A DNA stretch of 64,000 nucleotides. Source: Terfezia claveryi (lineage: Eukaryota > Ascomycota > Pezizomycetes > Pezizales > Pezizaceae). How positions within the stretch are numbered: the stretch's first letter is position 1; each line of letters opens with the position of its first letter. A model generated the notes under the pieces. The model did no database searches. It saw nothing but the letters and a program-made list of their open reading frames with translations, and was not told the origin of the DNA. Position numbers and translations under genes: made by a program. Shown piece after piece: positions 35,648 to 47,695 of this stretch. The stretch lies in NCBI GenBank assembly GCA_015179025.1, contig WHUX01000091.1:124001-188000 (forward strand), written 5' to 3'.

Positions 35648-35981
35648 TACTACATTCTCGCTGCTTCTTTGTTTTTCTTAGCGTACAGGCCCAGGTTCCT
35701 AAATTTTCTTTAAAAAAATTACCCTTACTGAACTCACCAATACAACACTACCCCCACTACAACTTCAAGTTCTTGGACCTTTATATTCTCCATCCATCTA
35801 ATTCTACCTCCTATAAATTCTCTTCAGAGGATCGTATTTAACGACTATATTCCCTGCTTAATACAGTTCGCTGCTGTTTCCGAGGAATCCAATTTGGTCC
35901 CAGCACTTGCACTGTGTTTTCTCTATCCCTCTACAACACATCAACCTGCCCTTTGTCTTATCTTTCACATAGCCAGACAAG

Positions 35982-38441
35982 ATGTCGGTAGTAGGAATAG
36001 ATTTCGGTAACTTGAATACGGTTATTGCCGTGGCCAGGAATCGGGGTGTGGATGTGGTATGTAGCTCTGTAATGTGCCCCGCATCGTGAGCCCTGCGCTA
36101 ACAGCTGTTGTGAACAGATCACAAATGAAGTCTCCAACCGAGCAACACCGTAAGCCCCAACACTCAAAACGTCCAAATACTCGTGAGAACAGCATTATGA
36201 CTGACTGCAATTCCTTTTCTTAGTTCCCTTGTTGGGTTCGGTCCTAAGAGCCGATATATTGGTGAGGCAGCGAAGACACAGGAAATCTCGAACCTAAAAA
36301 ACACAGTCGGTTCTCTCAAGAGGCTGGCAGGACGACAATACGATGACCCAGAACTAGAAATCGAGAAGCAGTTCATTACATGCGAACTTACCGATGTGCA
36401 GGGTCAAGCTGGTGCTCGAGTTAGCTACGTTGGCCGCAAGGAAGACTTTGCCTTCACCCAGATCATTGCCATGTACTTGACCAAAATCAAGCAAATCGCA
36501 TCCGCCGAATTGAAGATTCCGGTTTCGGATGTTGTCATCAGTGTGCCAGCATGGTTCACCGATCCCCAGCGCCGCGCCCTTATGGATGCTGCTGAGTTTG
36601 CGGGACTCAAGCTCCTTCGTTTGATGAACGACACCACCGCTACCGCTCTCGGGTACGGTATCACAAAAACTGACCTCCCACTTGCAGAGGAGAAGCCAAG
36701 GAGAGTTGCTTTCGTCGATATTGGCCACTCAAACTACACTTGCTCAATTGTTGCCTTCAAGAAGGGCGAGCTCCAGGTCCTTTCTACTGCTTACGACAGG
36801 CACTTTGGTGGTCGAAACTTTGACAAGATCTTAGTTGACCACTTCGCTACTGAGTTTAAGGAGAGATACAAGATCGACATTCACTCCAACCCCAAAGCTT
36901 ACCTTCGTGTGGCTACTGGTGTTGAGAAAATGAAGAAGGTTTTGTCTGCCAACGCCGTGGCCCCTCTGAACATTGAGTCTGTTATGAACGATGTGGATGT
37001 ACAGACCATGCTCAAGCGTGAGGATTTCGAGGAGCTCTGCAAGCCTCTACTTGACCGTGCGACTTTCCCATTGGAACAAGCCCTCGCAGACGCAAAACTA
37101 TCAATCGAGGATATCGATATTGTTGAGGTTGTTGGTGGATGCTCTCGTATCCCTGCCTTGAAGGAGAAGATTTCCACTTTCTTCAACAAGCCTCTTTCAT
37201 TCACTCTGAATCAAGATGAGGCTGTTGCTCGTGGCTGTACTTGGGCGTGCGCCATCTTGTCTCCGGCTTTCAGGGTTAAAGACTTCTCTGTCCACGACAT
37301 CGTACCTTACCCCATTGAATTCACCTGGGAGAAGTCCCAGGAGATCCCTGATGAGGATACGAATCTTACTGTGTTTCCGAAAGGCAACGCTGTGCCATCT
37401 ACCAAGATTCTGACTTTCTACCGCAAGGAGAACTTTGACCTTGAGGCGAGATATGCGGAGCCAGAATCGCTCCCAGGGAAAATTTCACCTTGGATTGGCA
37501 AGTTCTCCATTAAGAATGTTCACCCTGACCCCAAGGACGACTTCATGATCTGTAAGCTCAAGGCTCGTGTTAACTTGCACGGTGTCCTCAATGTTGAAAG
37601 TGGATACTATGTCGAAGAGATTGAAGTTGAGGAGGAGATTAAAGATGAGGAAAATAACGATGTAAGTTCAATTTCCATTGGCACAGTTTCTGAAGCTTTG
37701 GACGGCGTTCCACGGAGACCAAAACGTCGTTCTAGCTCATCAAATGAAACGGAGAGTCCAAGCCATACACCCTCTCCTACCAAGGGGCCAAAATCTGAAG
37801 AGCCCCCAACTCTGACTTCCGAACCACAGGCTATGGATGTCGATCAACAAGCCGTGGAAGCTAGGCCTAGGACAAGAAAGGTCAGGAAGCAAGTAAAGAA
37901 GGGCGATCTTCCAGTCGTCGCTGTTACCAGCTCTCTCGACCAGGTCACCAAGGACATCTACACTGAGAAGGAGAACCAGATGGCCATGGAAGATAAGTTG
38001 GTGGCTGATACGGAGGACCGCAAAAACGCCTTGGAGGAGTACATCTATGATCTCCGAAACAAGACTGATGATATCTGGGCTCCATTCGCCACCGAGCCTG
38101 AGAAGCAGAGGATAAAGGAGATGTGTGATGCCGCTGAGGTATATAAATTCCCGGCCTCCTTACTATCCTGAATGCAAGCATCACAGCTAACGTCTTAACA
38201 GGAGTGGCTCTATGGTGAGGGTGAGGATTCTACGAAAGCAGCATACATCCAGAAGTACGAGGAGTTGAGGTCCATTGCCGGTATCATTGCCCAGAGGTAC
38301 TTCGACCACGAAGAGGAGAAGCGACAAAAGAACAGGGCAAACGAGGAGGCAGAGGCCTCCAAGCGAGCAGCCGAAATGAGGAAGAACCATGAGCCAAACC
38401 CAACACCGGGTGTTGAGGATGTTGACAACATGGTCGATTAG
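35982..38441 (+). CDS. SSE1: Hsp110 chaperone / Hsp70 nucleotide exchange factor
   Basis: Cytosolic Hsp110 that acts as nucleotide exchange factor for Hsp70 and holds unfolded clients. Four exons: 35982-36056, 36118-36149, 36224-38138 and 38202-38441, giving 753 aa. The ATPase domain starts MSVVGIDFGNLNTVIAVARN with the Hsp110 change from the Hsp70 GTTYS loop, then VPAWFTDPQRRAL, LMNDTTATALGYG, FVDIGHSNYT, DRHFGGRNFD and VEVVGGCSRIPAL. The substrate-binding half is followed by the long acidic/Ser-rich loop characteristic of Hsp110 (about residues 500-580) and a charged C-terminal helix rich in Lys/Glu. The small first exons resemble those of other fungal SSE genes. The 3' flank has a 22-bp pyrimidine repeat at about 38588-38632. 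Confidence 0.95.
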
Positions 38442-40713
38442 ACGTTGTCTGTTGCAACATGTTGAGTGTTGCCTTCAGTGCAAATTCCTGGTAGAAGATC
38501 TGGGGGGGCTCACACAGATGGGACGAGATTATCGATACTTTACATAAACCAAGTTATCTTTTTTTTTTGCTGCCTTTGTGACTTTACATCCCTTTTCCTT
38601 CCTTTTTTTATCCCTTTTCCTTCCTCTTTTTTATCCCTTTGATGTTGGACGAGAACCATGTGTCTTTGTTCCTTTATTGCCCTTGTCCTCTTCTTTTCTT
38701 GGTAGTTTGACGCGGTTGGCTTCCACCTCCCCGGAATGGATGGATATGATAAAAGGCTTTTCTCTCCCTCGCTCTACATTTTCTTCAGTCTTTTTTTATT
38801 TTGCCTAGCTTACCTTGTGATGAACGAATGGATTTATGATTTCTATGGGTGGGAACTTGATACACTATGGAGAAAGGATAGGGAAATTTTTTTTTTTTTT
38901 TGAGAATTGAATAGATGCTTTCGTTTTACTGTTGACATCGTGAGGGACGCTACCACGTGTCGTGAGACGGGTTGATTGGTATCAGCACCTCTGACACAAG
39001 GATCACCTTTCTGTGACCTCGTAGGGTATCTGCACCGGGCGCTTCATCTCCCCCGATGATTCCTCTCATTTTGAATCTCTTCTCCTAGTCGTTATTCCTT
39101 CCTTTGCTACCCCCATCTTCTTGTGCATTGTCCGCAATTGTATCGGTGGGAAGAGCATCACGGTAGACCCTTCATGCACCATCGTGATCCGCCTTATAGT
39201 CGAACCTGCTTGCATAGGGCCGGAGCCAGAGGATATCAGGTAAGATGGCGAGGTGTTGTGGAAACAGAGGTAACTTTCTCAGGGTAACAAACCCCTATTC
39301 AGTATTGCGGATCTGAATATCATCATCACGACCTGCGGCCATTTGTATAGATTACTGCCAAGGTTGCGGCAATTAGAGATGACGAGTCATTCAAACCCCC
39401 CCACATCTCTTTTGCTGAACATTTGATTTGGTCAGCACGCCGTACGAGCAAAAGCTTTTGCATGTTAGAGGCAAAGGAGAGCCTTATTGCGTTTCTACGG
39501 GTGATGCAGCATGCGGTGCACGGGGTTGGCTCAACCTCTGAAGGCGTTTGTGGTGCTAGAAACACCGTACAAAGCGGGGATGTTGTGCCAACCAGACTAC
39601 ACCGTACACCCTTCTCCCGCGACTTTTTGCGAATAGGCTGTGACCCTCAAGTGGCGTTGAACCAATCCATTGGACATCCGCCTACACAAAACTTTTGTCC
39701 ACTCATAGGCACGCCAGTGCTGCCAATTCGATTTCTTTGACTCACCGGTCACCAACAGCTGTTTCCTCACTTTTCTTCTTATAAATCAAAGATACCAACT
39801 CTCTTAACAACCCCAATGCAGTCAAATTCTTAACTCCCCTGTCTTCTCTGATACTCAAGATCCACAGCCTCCAATTCTTTATTGCAGTAGAGGAAAATGT
39901 ATGCCATATACAATTGCTCCTGCTGTCCCCACATGCTTCGGGAAAGTCTCACAACAGTGCCCGCCAGCCTAATTTATTCTAAGGGTATTCTTGACAACCT
40001 GATGAGAACTAAGGCGAAGAAAATTGCGCAATTGCAACGGCACATACATCTCCTCTCAAGCCCCAGCTGATATATATACCACCTCGATAATTTCAGGCGC
40101 GGAGCTATGGTGTGATTAGATTTCAACATCTCCAGTACTCCTAGTAAAGAGAGTGATACTATGATCTCCCAAATTCAAGGAAGTTGCTTGTTCCGCTCAA
40201 ATACCAGAACTAGACGCCGCTCGGAGGAGAATGCTTTTGCGTTACCCCGGCCTCGTACACCCCTCTTCATTAGTTCAGTATGCAAATATGGCAGCAGCAG
40301 GTTCCCGTATGTCTAGTGATGTAAGATAGTCGAGGCTGTCTTATAAGTTATTTATAGATGCATATTCTCCCTTACTCCCGATAGCCTATTTTCCTACGGG
40401 GGTCCTATCCCAAAATGTCTATCTCCATAAGTACATACTATCTGGGAGTGTTGGGGATCTTGTTGTGGAACCTAAGATAATTTTTCAGTTCAATAATTCG
40501 GGCCCAGTCACGACACATGCGTTTTTATTTCTAATATTATTAGCATTCCGCTTCAATAGATGATTCACATCAAGAGTACCTGCCGAATATCTACCCAATC
40601 AATGTCATTTGTGGATGTAGATATCCAACTAGACAATTTACCTACCTCTTGTTTATATCTTTGCTTGTTACCCGCCTTTTATCCGCTAACTTCAACCAAT
40701 TGACTCCACTTCT

Positions 40714-40800
40714 TATGTTCCGGAGCCACTTAATCTCCCAATTTATTGTAGCCGGGTCAGCCTTGAAAAGTTCCCGTTCAAAACTGGGCCGGAACATATA
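40714..40800. mobile_element. 87-bp inverted-repeat element, ends TATGTTCCGG
   Basis: TATGTTCCGG at 40714-40723 and its reverse complement within CCGGAACATATA ending at 40800. The terminus resembles that of the 967-bp element at 12905-13871 (TATATGTTC shared), so this may be a deletion derivative or relative. Confidence 0.45.
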
Positions 40801-41100
40801 TACACTTTAAAGTCCCTGTAGCTGTCATGGGAGGGCTTCATCCTCTAACCATTATTTATTGCTCATATGCACTGCAAATGATACCAACAATGTATTATTT
40901 GGCACCCCATCTCGGCTTTGTAGTCGCTCTGCATTGGTAGTTAACTCGCTAGGAAGGAGTTGATTGACATCAATTATCAAAAGACTCATATCTACCCCGA
41001 TTCCTCAGCTTGATCTTCAAAGAACTCTCAAAGAGTCAACCCGTAGGTGAAAACGCATTGTGAAACTTAAAAAAGAGATAGTGTGTGGCAGATATATGTA

Positions 41101-41170
41101 TAGTCTGCTTGTGTATGAGGTTTCGATTCCGAGCTATCATCTCTACGACAGGCTTGTGCCAACCAGACTA
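41101..41170. mobile_element. 70-bp MITE-like element, TAGTCTG family
   Basis: Left end TAGTCTGCTTGTG (41101-41113), right end GTGCCAACCAGACTA (41156-41170); the inner subterminal bases are only partly complementary. TA at both ends. TCAGGGTAA begins 6 bp beyond the right end. Confidence 0.55.
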
Positions 41171-41621
41171 AGCTATCAGGGTAATTTGATACTTCATCCG
41201 GTTTTGGGGTATAAAATTGTAACGAAAACAGAATGGCTTTTGGTGGCTTCGGCTTTTCTTTCGGAGAAACTGGGCCGGGTAATTCGGTAGACTCACCAGA
41301 GAATCAGGCAACAGCCCAGGCACTAATTCTCCATCACACATCATATAATTCAACGGTTACGTATCAGTCTAAGTAGAGTTGGCTTTAAGCTACAAACATC
41401 GTCATTGCTTAGAACTAGACTTATTATTGAGTTATACAGCTGCCAGTATGAACATGGCACCCTGTAGATTACATACTGTCTCGACAACATTCTAATAGGA
41501 AAGATTTTGAAAGAGCAGCAACGCTGCCACTGAAGCTTCTCTGTCTCGCGGCGGCTAGACATAAGATAAGCACGGAAGCAGTTACCTTCAACAACCCCAC
41601 CCTATTTCAGCCAAAGTTCAA

Positions 41622-42613
41622 TCATGTTCGTGGCCTGCTCACAGGCTCTTGAAGTATTTCAGCAATAGTGGTGGCCTGGGAGGGATGTGTGGGATCTTGC
41701 CGCCTGACAATCGCAATTGACGACAAGTCCTCCGTGTCCTGATTCTCAGGATTCCTAGCAAGATCGGTGCTATCCTCAACTGACTCCACTGTAACATTGC
41801 GTCTAACTCTCCTAACATGAGGTGTTTTCTGCTTTATGGCAGTTGGGAGGGGGCGCTGAATTGGTATCTCTGTTGTTTCCTCCCCTAGGTCTTCTTGCAT
41901 AGTTATTCTTGAGCGTAGCTCATTTTGAAGATGGTTGAAAATACAGACTAATGAAACTTCCATGATTGACGTAATAAGAAAGACCAGCCTAGGGAGAACA
42001 TTAGCTTACAACATACGTGTTAGGAGGTGTTCATACCAGGCCAGTATACACAACAGCTTGTAAAAAAGGCCCAGACCAACTCCCCCCAAGAGAATAGAAG
42101 TCAAGAAAAGCCCAAGGCAGCCGTTCGACATTATAAAATCTATAAGAGCGGTGTATCTGATTTGTCAGCTACTGCTATCTTATGAGAGTCAATGATGTAT
42201 CACCAACATAATGAATGGCAAGAGAGCTTTGTCGGCAAAATATACCACGTAGCAAATAAAGTTATGGAGAAGTGCAGCCCCAGCCTATGAGACTATTGGT
42301 TCAGTTTTCATGGATCCTAGAGCCTGGGGGTTCGAATTGTCCTACTTACAATACCCAAGTTGAATCCATATTGTGTGAGAAGCTCGGGGTCAGATACCAC
42401 CATCAACTCATAAGAGACACCCGGGAAGTGACTGAATGCGGTCTTAGGGAAAAACAGGATCACGGAGGCAGTGATGCACTGTATCAAGCGGCATGAAAGA
42501 AACAGAAAACGCATGCGGAAGAAGTACTGAGTGCCTTCTCGTAGCTGGAAATCTGTTTGCTCGCTTTCGCTCCTCCCTCGTACTGTGTTTGTCGGGCGTT
42601 GTGGTGGATCCAT
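41622..42613 (-). CDS. Four-TM membrane protein (possibly MARVEL-like), unknown function
   Basis: Not visible as one long frame, but four exons join cleanly: 42613-42350, 42284-42208, 42156-42037 and 41988-41622, giving 275 aa. The start MDPPQRPTNTVRG has a good context (CAACCATGG). Hydrophobic segments: FLFLSCRLIQCITASVILFF, LGIAGAALLHNFICYVVYFA, CLGLFLTSILLGGVGLGLFY and LLCILAWLVFLITSIMEVSL, with short N-terminal and long polar C-terminal tails (the latter with HVRRVRRN and acidic stretches). This four-helix layout resembles fungal MARVEL-like proteins, but no signature proves it. The exon 2 donor is the weak GTTGGT; all phases fit. It is divergent from malate dehydrogenase. Confidence 0.65.
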
Positions 42614-43263
42614 GGTTGAGAGCTTGAAGCTAACACCCCAACTTGAAAACTATCTTTTGATAGTGAGAGAGATGCTGAAGGCATCACTTGGACAATGCCC
42701 CCGAGTGGTTCGAGGCTAGCCACTGAGCTTTATTAGGTACCCCTTTCTAAATCAAGTAGATACTAAGACTATATCTGATGTTTCTAGACATAAAATAACT
42801 GGACTTACATGGAATTGAGACTATCACTGTTACACGCCTGTTACCCTCAACGACTTCCAAATGAGGAAGTCATATCACGTGGTGCATTGTGTCAAGTCAG
42901 GTGCTTTTTGTCTCCAATTACATCAGCAAATACCTTACACCAATTAGCTACAGCCGGATTGATTCTGCTGTGGACGTGTACCGGTAGAATGAAAAGGCTC
43001 GATAAGTACCTACCGGGAAACAAATAACCAATCATGATGCCGATGTCGACACTGCACTCTACATAACTGCCTCAGTTATCACTCCGAGAACGTCTCTCAA
43101 CGGGGCATAGCCTAAGTAAGGCAATTAGCTAATGTGGGGCAATTATGCTTATGCCGGTTAAGAAAAATTGCTACAACCGCTCTGGCCTCTTCATGCTTGA
43201 ACCCTCCTTCTTTCAGAAACTCTGACTTTCTATTCTACGTCGATCCGACAAAAACACATCACA
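42614..43263. promoter_or_regulatory. Shared divergent promoter, four-TM gene / malate dehydrogenase
   Basis: 650 bp between opposed start codons. Contains TTACCCTCA at about 42841. The 80 bp before the dehydrogenase ATG is pyrimidine-rich. No defined factor site beyond that. Confidence 0.45.
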
Positions 43264-44618
43264 ATGTTCACTGCAATTAGAACCTCTGCTGCCAGGACCT
43301 TCCCCTTCGCCGGGAGACGGGCTTTCTCCGATTTCTCTCCCTTCAACAGGCTTGCCACTAACTCTGCAAAGGTGTGCAGCCCCTCAATTGCACTTGCACC
43401 ATTGTTGACTTGATGTATTATTATCCATAGCCAGCGAAGGTTGCCGTTCTCGGCGCTACTGGTGGAATTGGGCAGCCATTGTCTCTCCTCATGAAGCTCA
43501 ACCCACATGTGACCGATTTGGCTCTTTACGATATCCGTGGCGCTCGCGGTAGGCTTTAAGCACTTCAATATACACGTTTTTGATGACTAATTGTGCGTAT
43601 TGAAAAGGTGTCGCTGTTGACCTTAGCCACATTAACACCAACAGCAATGTATGTTCAAACAGACCAACTAGTCGCGCAGAATCGGCCTGCTAACGGCTAT
43701 TACAGGTCAGTGGCTATGCCGCTGATGAGGAGGGCTTGAAGGCTGCTCTTCAGGGTGCCGATATTGTCTTGATCCCAGCCGGTGTTCCCCGCAAGCCTGG
43801 AATGACCCGTGATGGTGATTCTCCCATCATTTTGTTTAGATAGGTTGTATCTGATGAGACTTGTGTAGATCTCTTCAACACTAATGCCTCTATCGTTCGT
43901 GACTTGGCTAAGGCTGCTGCTCAATACTCCCCTGAGGCCAACATGTTAATTATCTCCAACCCCGTCAACAGTACCGTACCCATCGTTTCTGAGGTTTTCA
44001 AGGCCAGGAATGTTTACAACCCCAAGCGTCTTTTCGGGGTGACCACCCTCGATGTCGTTCGTGCGTCCCGCTTCATCTCTGAAGTCAAGGGCACTGACCC
44101 AGCCCACCACAACATCACCGTTGCTGGTGGTCACTCTGGTCTTACCATTGTTCCTCTTCTCTCTGAGAAATACCCTGAAATTGTGGGTGAGACCCGTGAT
44201 GCTCTCATCCAAAGGATCCAATTCGGTGGCGACGAGGTCGTCAATGCCAAGGAGAGTATGGGATCTGCCACTTTATCTATGGCCTATGCTGGTGCCCGTA
44301 TGGCCAACTCTCTCTTGAGAGCTCGTGCCGGTGAGACTGGTATCTCTGAGCCTGCCTTCGTTGAGTCTCCATTGTATAAGGCTGCTGGTGTCGATTTCTT
44401 TGCCAGCGAGGTTGAGTTGGGACCCGAGGGTGTGAAGAAGATCCACCCTCTCCCCAAGACTAACGATTACGAGAACGAACTCCTTGCTACCGCTCTCCAG
44501 GACTTGAAGGCCAACATCAAGAAGGTAATGACAACCCGTGGCCTACATGAGCTTCAAGAACGCTTGACATGCTGACTTTTGATTATAGGGCATTGATTTC
44601 GCCAAGACCAACCCATAA
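43264..44618 (+). CDS. Malate dehydrogenase, mitochondrial
   Basis: NAD-dependent TCA-cycle enzyme interconverting malate and oxaloacetate. Six exons: 43264-43371, 43431-43548, 43608-43648, 43706-43814, 43869-44524 and 44589-44618, giving 353 aa. The first 36 residues ([21 protein letters not shown]...) are Arg/Ser-rich, a mitochondrial presequence; there is no C-terminal SKL, so it is not the peroxisomal form. Seen: NAD motif [53 protein letters not shown], the catalytic segment [17 protein letters not shown], and [17 protein letters not shown]. The terminal exon codes only GIDFAKTNP. No breaks. Confidence 0.96.
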
Positions 44619-44921
44619 ATTGAAAATTGTATTTTTTGCTGGATATAGATGGATAGAATGACGTAAAAAAGTTAGCTTGACAGGCATTTGTATAGTCACA
44701 AATATCATCTTGGAATGAGCGAATAATAAATCCCCTCTCTGCTTTCGTGAATTTCTGAAGTGATCGATTCCCATTATGATGTTGAGTGTCGATGAGTCGG
44801 CAAAATTGATCTACTGGTTGCATCTTGCTATAAATCACAATCACTTTCCATCTTCTACAACACTAGACCCTCATTGGAGGTAAGTTACGGAGCTTCGACG
44901 CCACAGGACACAGGTCGCGTG
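44619..44921. other. Spacer with probable promoter of the ATRIP-like gene
   Basis: 303 bp between two plus-strand genes. TGACGTAA (ATF/CRE type) at 44659-44666 lies about 255 bp before the next start. Nothing else distinct. Confidence 0.45.
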
Positions 44922-47695
44922 ATGGATGATGATTTCTTCTCGGACGATGAGACGTTCAAAACATTGGGGGAGAGCGAGCTTGCAGCGCTCGAAGAGAATG
45001 CTTTGAATTCCACACAGCCTCAAGTCCAGCGACCTGTCAATACCAGTAATCGTGCCACTACGATACCGACACCCACAGTGAGATACAACCAAAGCAGACC
45101 TACACTTTACCGCACTCCCTACCAACAACAGTCGCAACAACAAATTCACCACCAGCAGCAGGAACACCAAAAGAATCGATGGGGGCCTGCAGCTGATAGT
45201 GAATACCGCGAGACAAGTACAACAAATTTTGGACCTACCACGGTCCCTACCCTGCGAGATGTCACCCCACATAACTCACAAAATGGCAGAGGCAACAACC
45301 AGATACCACCAGCAGAATATAATTGCTATGACGAAACGACAGAGTTGCAGGATACAACTGGACCACGGGTACGGCATCAGGAAGACGCCTATTACCACCA
45401 AGGACGGTATCAGCAGGTACAACAGGGTATTTCTGCACTGGATGACGAAAATTATGATGGCATGGAGTACGATGCCAATGATCTAGATGAGCTATTAGGA
45501 GCAGTGAGTCATGGAGGTGGGGCAGCTGTACCCATGGCCTTCGGCAATGATGGACAATCGGGCCAGCAGCGGCATCAGCGGGATTCTGTACGAGAACAAG
45601 AGCTTGAAGCAAAGATCATGGAGGTATGTTAAAGCAAACATTCCCTGTTGTGAGAATGCTAATGATCACCTTCCCCCGTCTGTCAGCTCGAAGAGAAACT
45701 CAACTACCTCCACCAAGCCCATCAGACTGCTGAGTCCAAAGCACTAGCAAAAGCAGGAGAAGTTGCAATCGTTCGAAATAAGATCGATAAAGCTGTGCGT
45801 GAGCATGAGAGGCAATTGCAGCTGCTGCATGCAGTTCAAAAAGAAGAGCGGGAAAGGTTAGAACAAGAGCTGCGAGTGGCAAAGGAAGAGGCAGAAAAGC
45901 TTAGAACCCGGAATATGTTCCTGTCAAATGACTTTGAGGAGATGATACGGAAGAACAAAGCTCTGGAAAGAAGTGGCATGGCGGGCGATGACACAGGTAG
46001 AGGGAATCGCCAGGCATCACCTATAACCACACCAAAGAAAAAGAAAGCCTTGCCGCATAGGGACGGATTTGATGATGATGAAATCGTTATGGCTAGTCCC
46101 AAATTCAATTCCAAAACGATGACCCCGTCAAAGAAACGGAAGAGACAACCACTGGGATCTCCAGTTGGCCCTCTTCCTCTTTCCCAATCACGGACGCCAG
46201 CGATTGAAGGCAGCAGGCATATGCATGTGATAGATGAGGAAATTTTACAAAGACTATGGAGTGATGACCACCAATTCGATGTATGCGAGACCTGATATAT
46301 CTTAAGTATAACTTACTAACATCCTCGAAGTTTTTCGAGTCACTGGCGGCACATAGGCCAGGGCAAGGGAGCATCCGCACTCTGGAAGCACTTTCAAAGT
46401 ATACACTTCCATCTGCCCCTGACACCACACTCTCATCTCTATTTATCGATAAGATTACTGCTTTCAAGGCCGCCTCTTCAAAAACAGAGTTTCCGGCTGT
46501 TGTGTGCAAGTCCCTTCTTTCAATATGGCAGGGTATAATGCATGACCGGTTTGTCAGTTCGGGTTTTCGATTGATCTATAGAGTACCTCTAATTTTCTTG
46601 TCTTATAGTGGGAGCCATTTCGTTTGATCCTCGATTTGCTAAGTTTTGTGGTCATGTGGGATCCTGGCAATACATACGCGACAATGCTCAACGAAGCAGT
46701 TGATCTCATACAACTTACAATTGACATGAACGCGATGCCAAGGATTAACCGAACTACAGAGAGGAAATTGGTGCTTGAAATAGATACGAATAAATGTCTC
46801 ATTTTACTGGAATCAATAGCTTTTGGCACGATGGCCGAAGAAACTTTACTCAGACGGTATAGAGCCTCTTCAAATCTGAATCTTGGATGAGGCATTGAAG
46901 CTCACATTATTAGATTCTGGAAACTTATACGGGTGGATTTCCCTCTCATATTGCTCAATCCTGTCCAGCCACTACAAGATATCCAACGCTTTGTTTCAAT
47001 GCTTTGCACCAGTGTTTTTGGGGATTCTTTTGGGCCACAATTAAGCAATGAAGCACAGCAGCGGCAGAATGAATCGCATATATTGGATGGGGTCACACGA
47101 CTTCTCGTCGAGGTTCCTGACCTCAGTGCAGAGGAACCAGGCAGTCGTCGTTCGAAGATTGTGCAGCTACGGAAGGAAGTGGTACATTTTCTCGGATGCC
47201 TGGTTGGAACGGAGAGGGGAAGTAAACTGATGATAAGCCATAATACAGCACTCTCGAGGCTTGTTAGAAGGATATCGGATGAGTTGGACGATATCTATGA
47301 TTTTAAGGGAGATGTGGGAAGCAGGTACGTACTGTTTTTTTCCCCTCATGTTGCGATAATAATCTTAAATCATTATCATTCATGGGTGTTTACCTGATCA
47401 TAACGAGAGTGTTTGTAGTGTTGAATTGGTCAATATCGCGGTCCGGCTGCTCCACGGAATCATAACTACTCACCCAGGCATTCCACTAGGCACGAAGCTT
47501 TCGGGCGGAGCTCCACACAAGCATCTTGTTGCAATGACTAGGTTAGCTTTCTCACAGAGGTTACTACAGGAAGCGGGTATTGAGGAGGATGTACGCGAGT
47601 ACGCTTACAGCATATTGGAGATGAGCGTTACGCCTCAGGAAGGGGAAGCACTCCAGGAGCTGTTTAACACACCCCAGACGGTTTCCAGCCGGTAG
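44922..47695 (+). CDS. ATRIP/UvsD/Rad26-type DNA damage checkpoint protein
   Basis: ATRIP relatives bind RPA-coated DNA and bring ATR/Mec1 kinase to damage. Six exons: 44922-45623, 45687-46280, 46331-46552, 46609-46856, 46914-47324 and 47419-47695, giving 817 aa. The start is ATG 44922, reading MDDDFFSDDETFKTLGESEL; an acidic DDDFF N-terminus is typical of the fungal family and matches an RPA-binding role. Next come a long Gln-rich disordered region, a coiled coil (LEEKLNYLHQAHQ through about residue 340; the ATRIP dimerisation helix), a basic KKRKRQPLGS patch and a helical C-terminal half (FFESLAAHRP, LILDLLSFVVMWDPGN, VDFPLILLNPVQPLQDIQRF). Assigned by architecture, so the name is probable rather than certain. 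Confidence 0.8.

Larger units (their letters stand above)
34650..35981. other. Intergenic, includes SSE1 promoter and one short inverted-repeat element
   Basis: 1.3 kb between chitin synthase and SSE1. Contains a T run at about 34938-34950, the short element at 35008-35075 and, near SSE1, a heat-shock-like GAAGGTTC dyad at 35640-35647. No gene seen. Confidence 0.55.
38442..41621. other. 3.2-kb intergenic region with repeat ends
   Basis: Lies between the convergent SSE1 and four-TM genes. Contains a pyrimidine tandem repeat (38588-38632), a T run (about 38887-38900), TCAGGGTAA at 39279 and 41176, a solo GTGCCAACCAGACTA at 39585-39599, and two short inverted-repeat elements (40714-40800 and 41101-41170). 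No coding region supported. Confidence 0.55.

Noticed and set aside
42320..42345. GGGTTCGAATTG, similar to a tRNA B box
   Set aside because: No matching acceptor, D or anticodon arms around it, and it lies in an intron of the four-TM gene.
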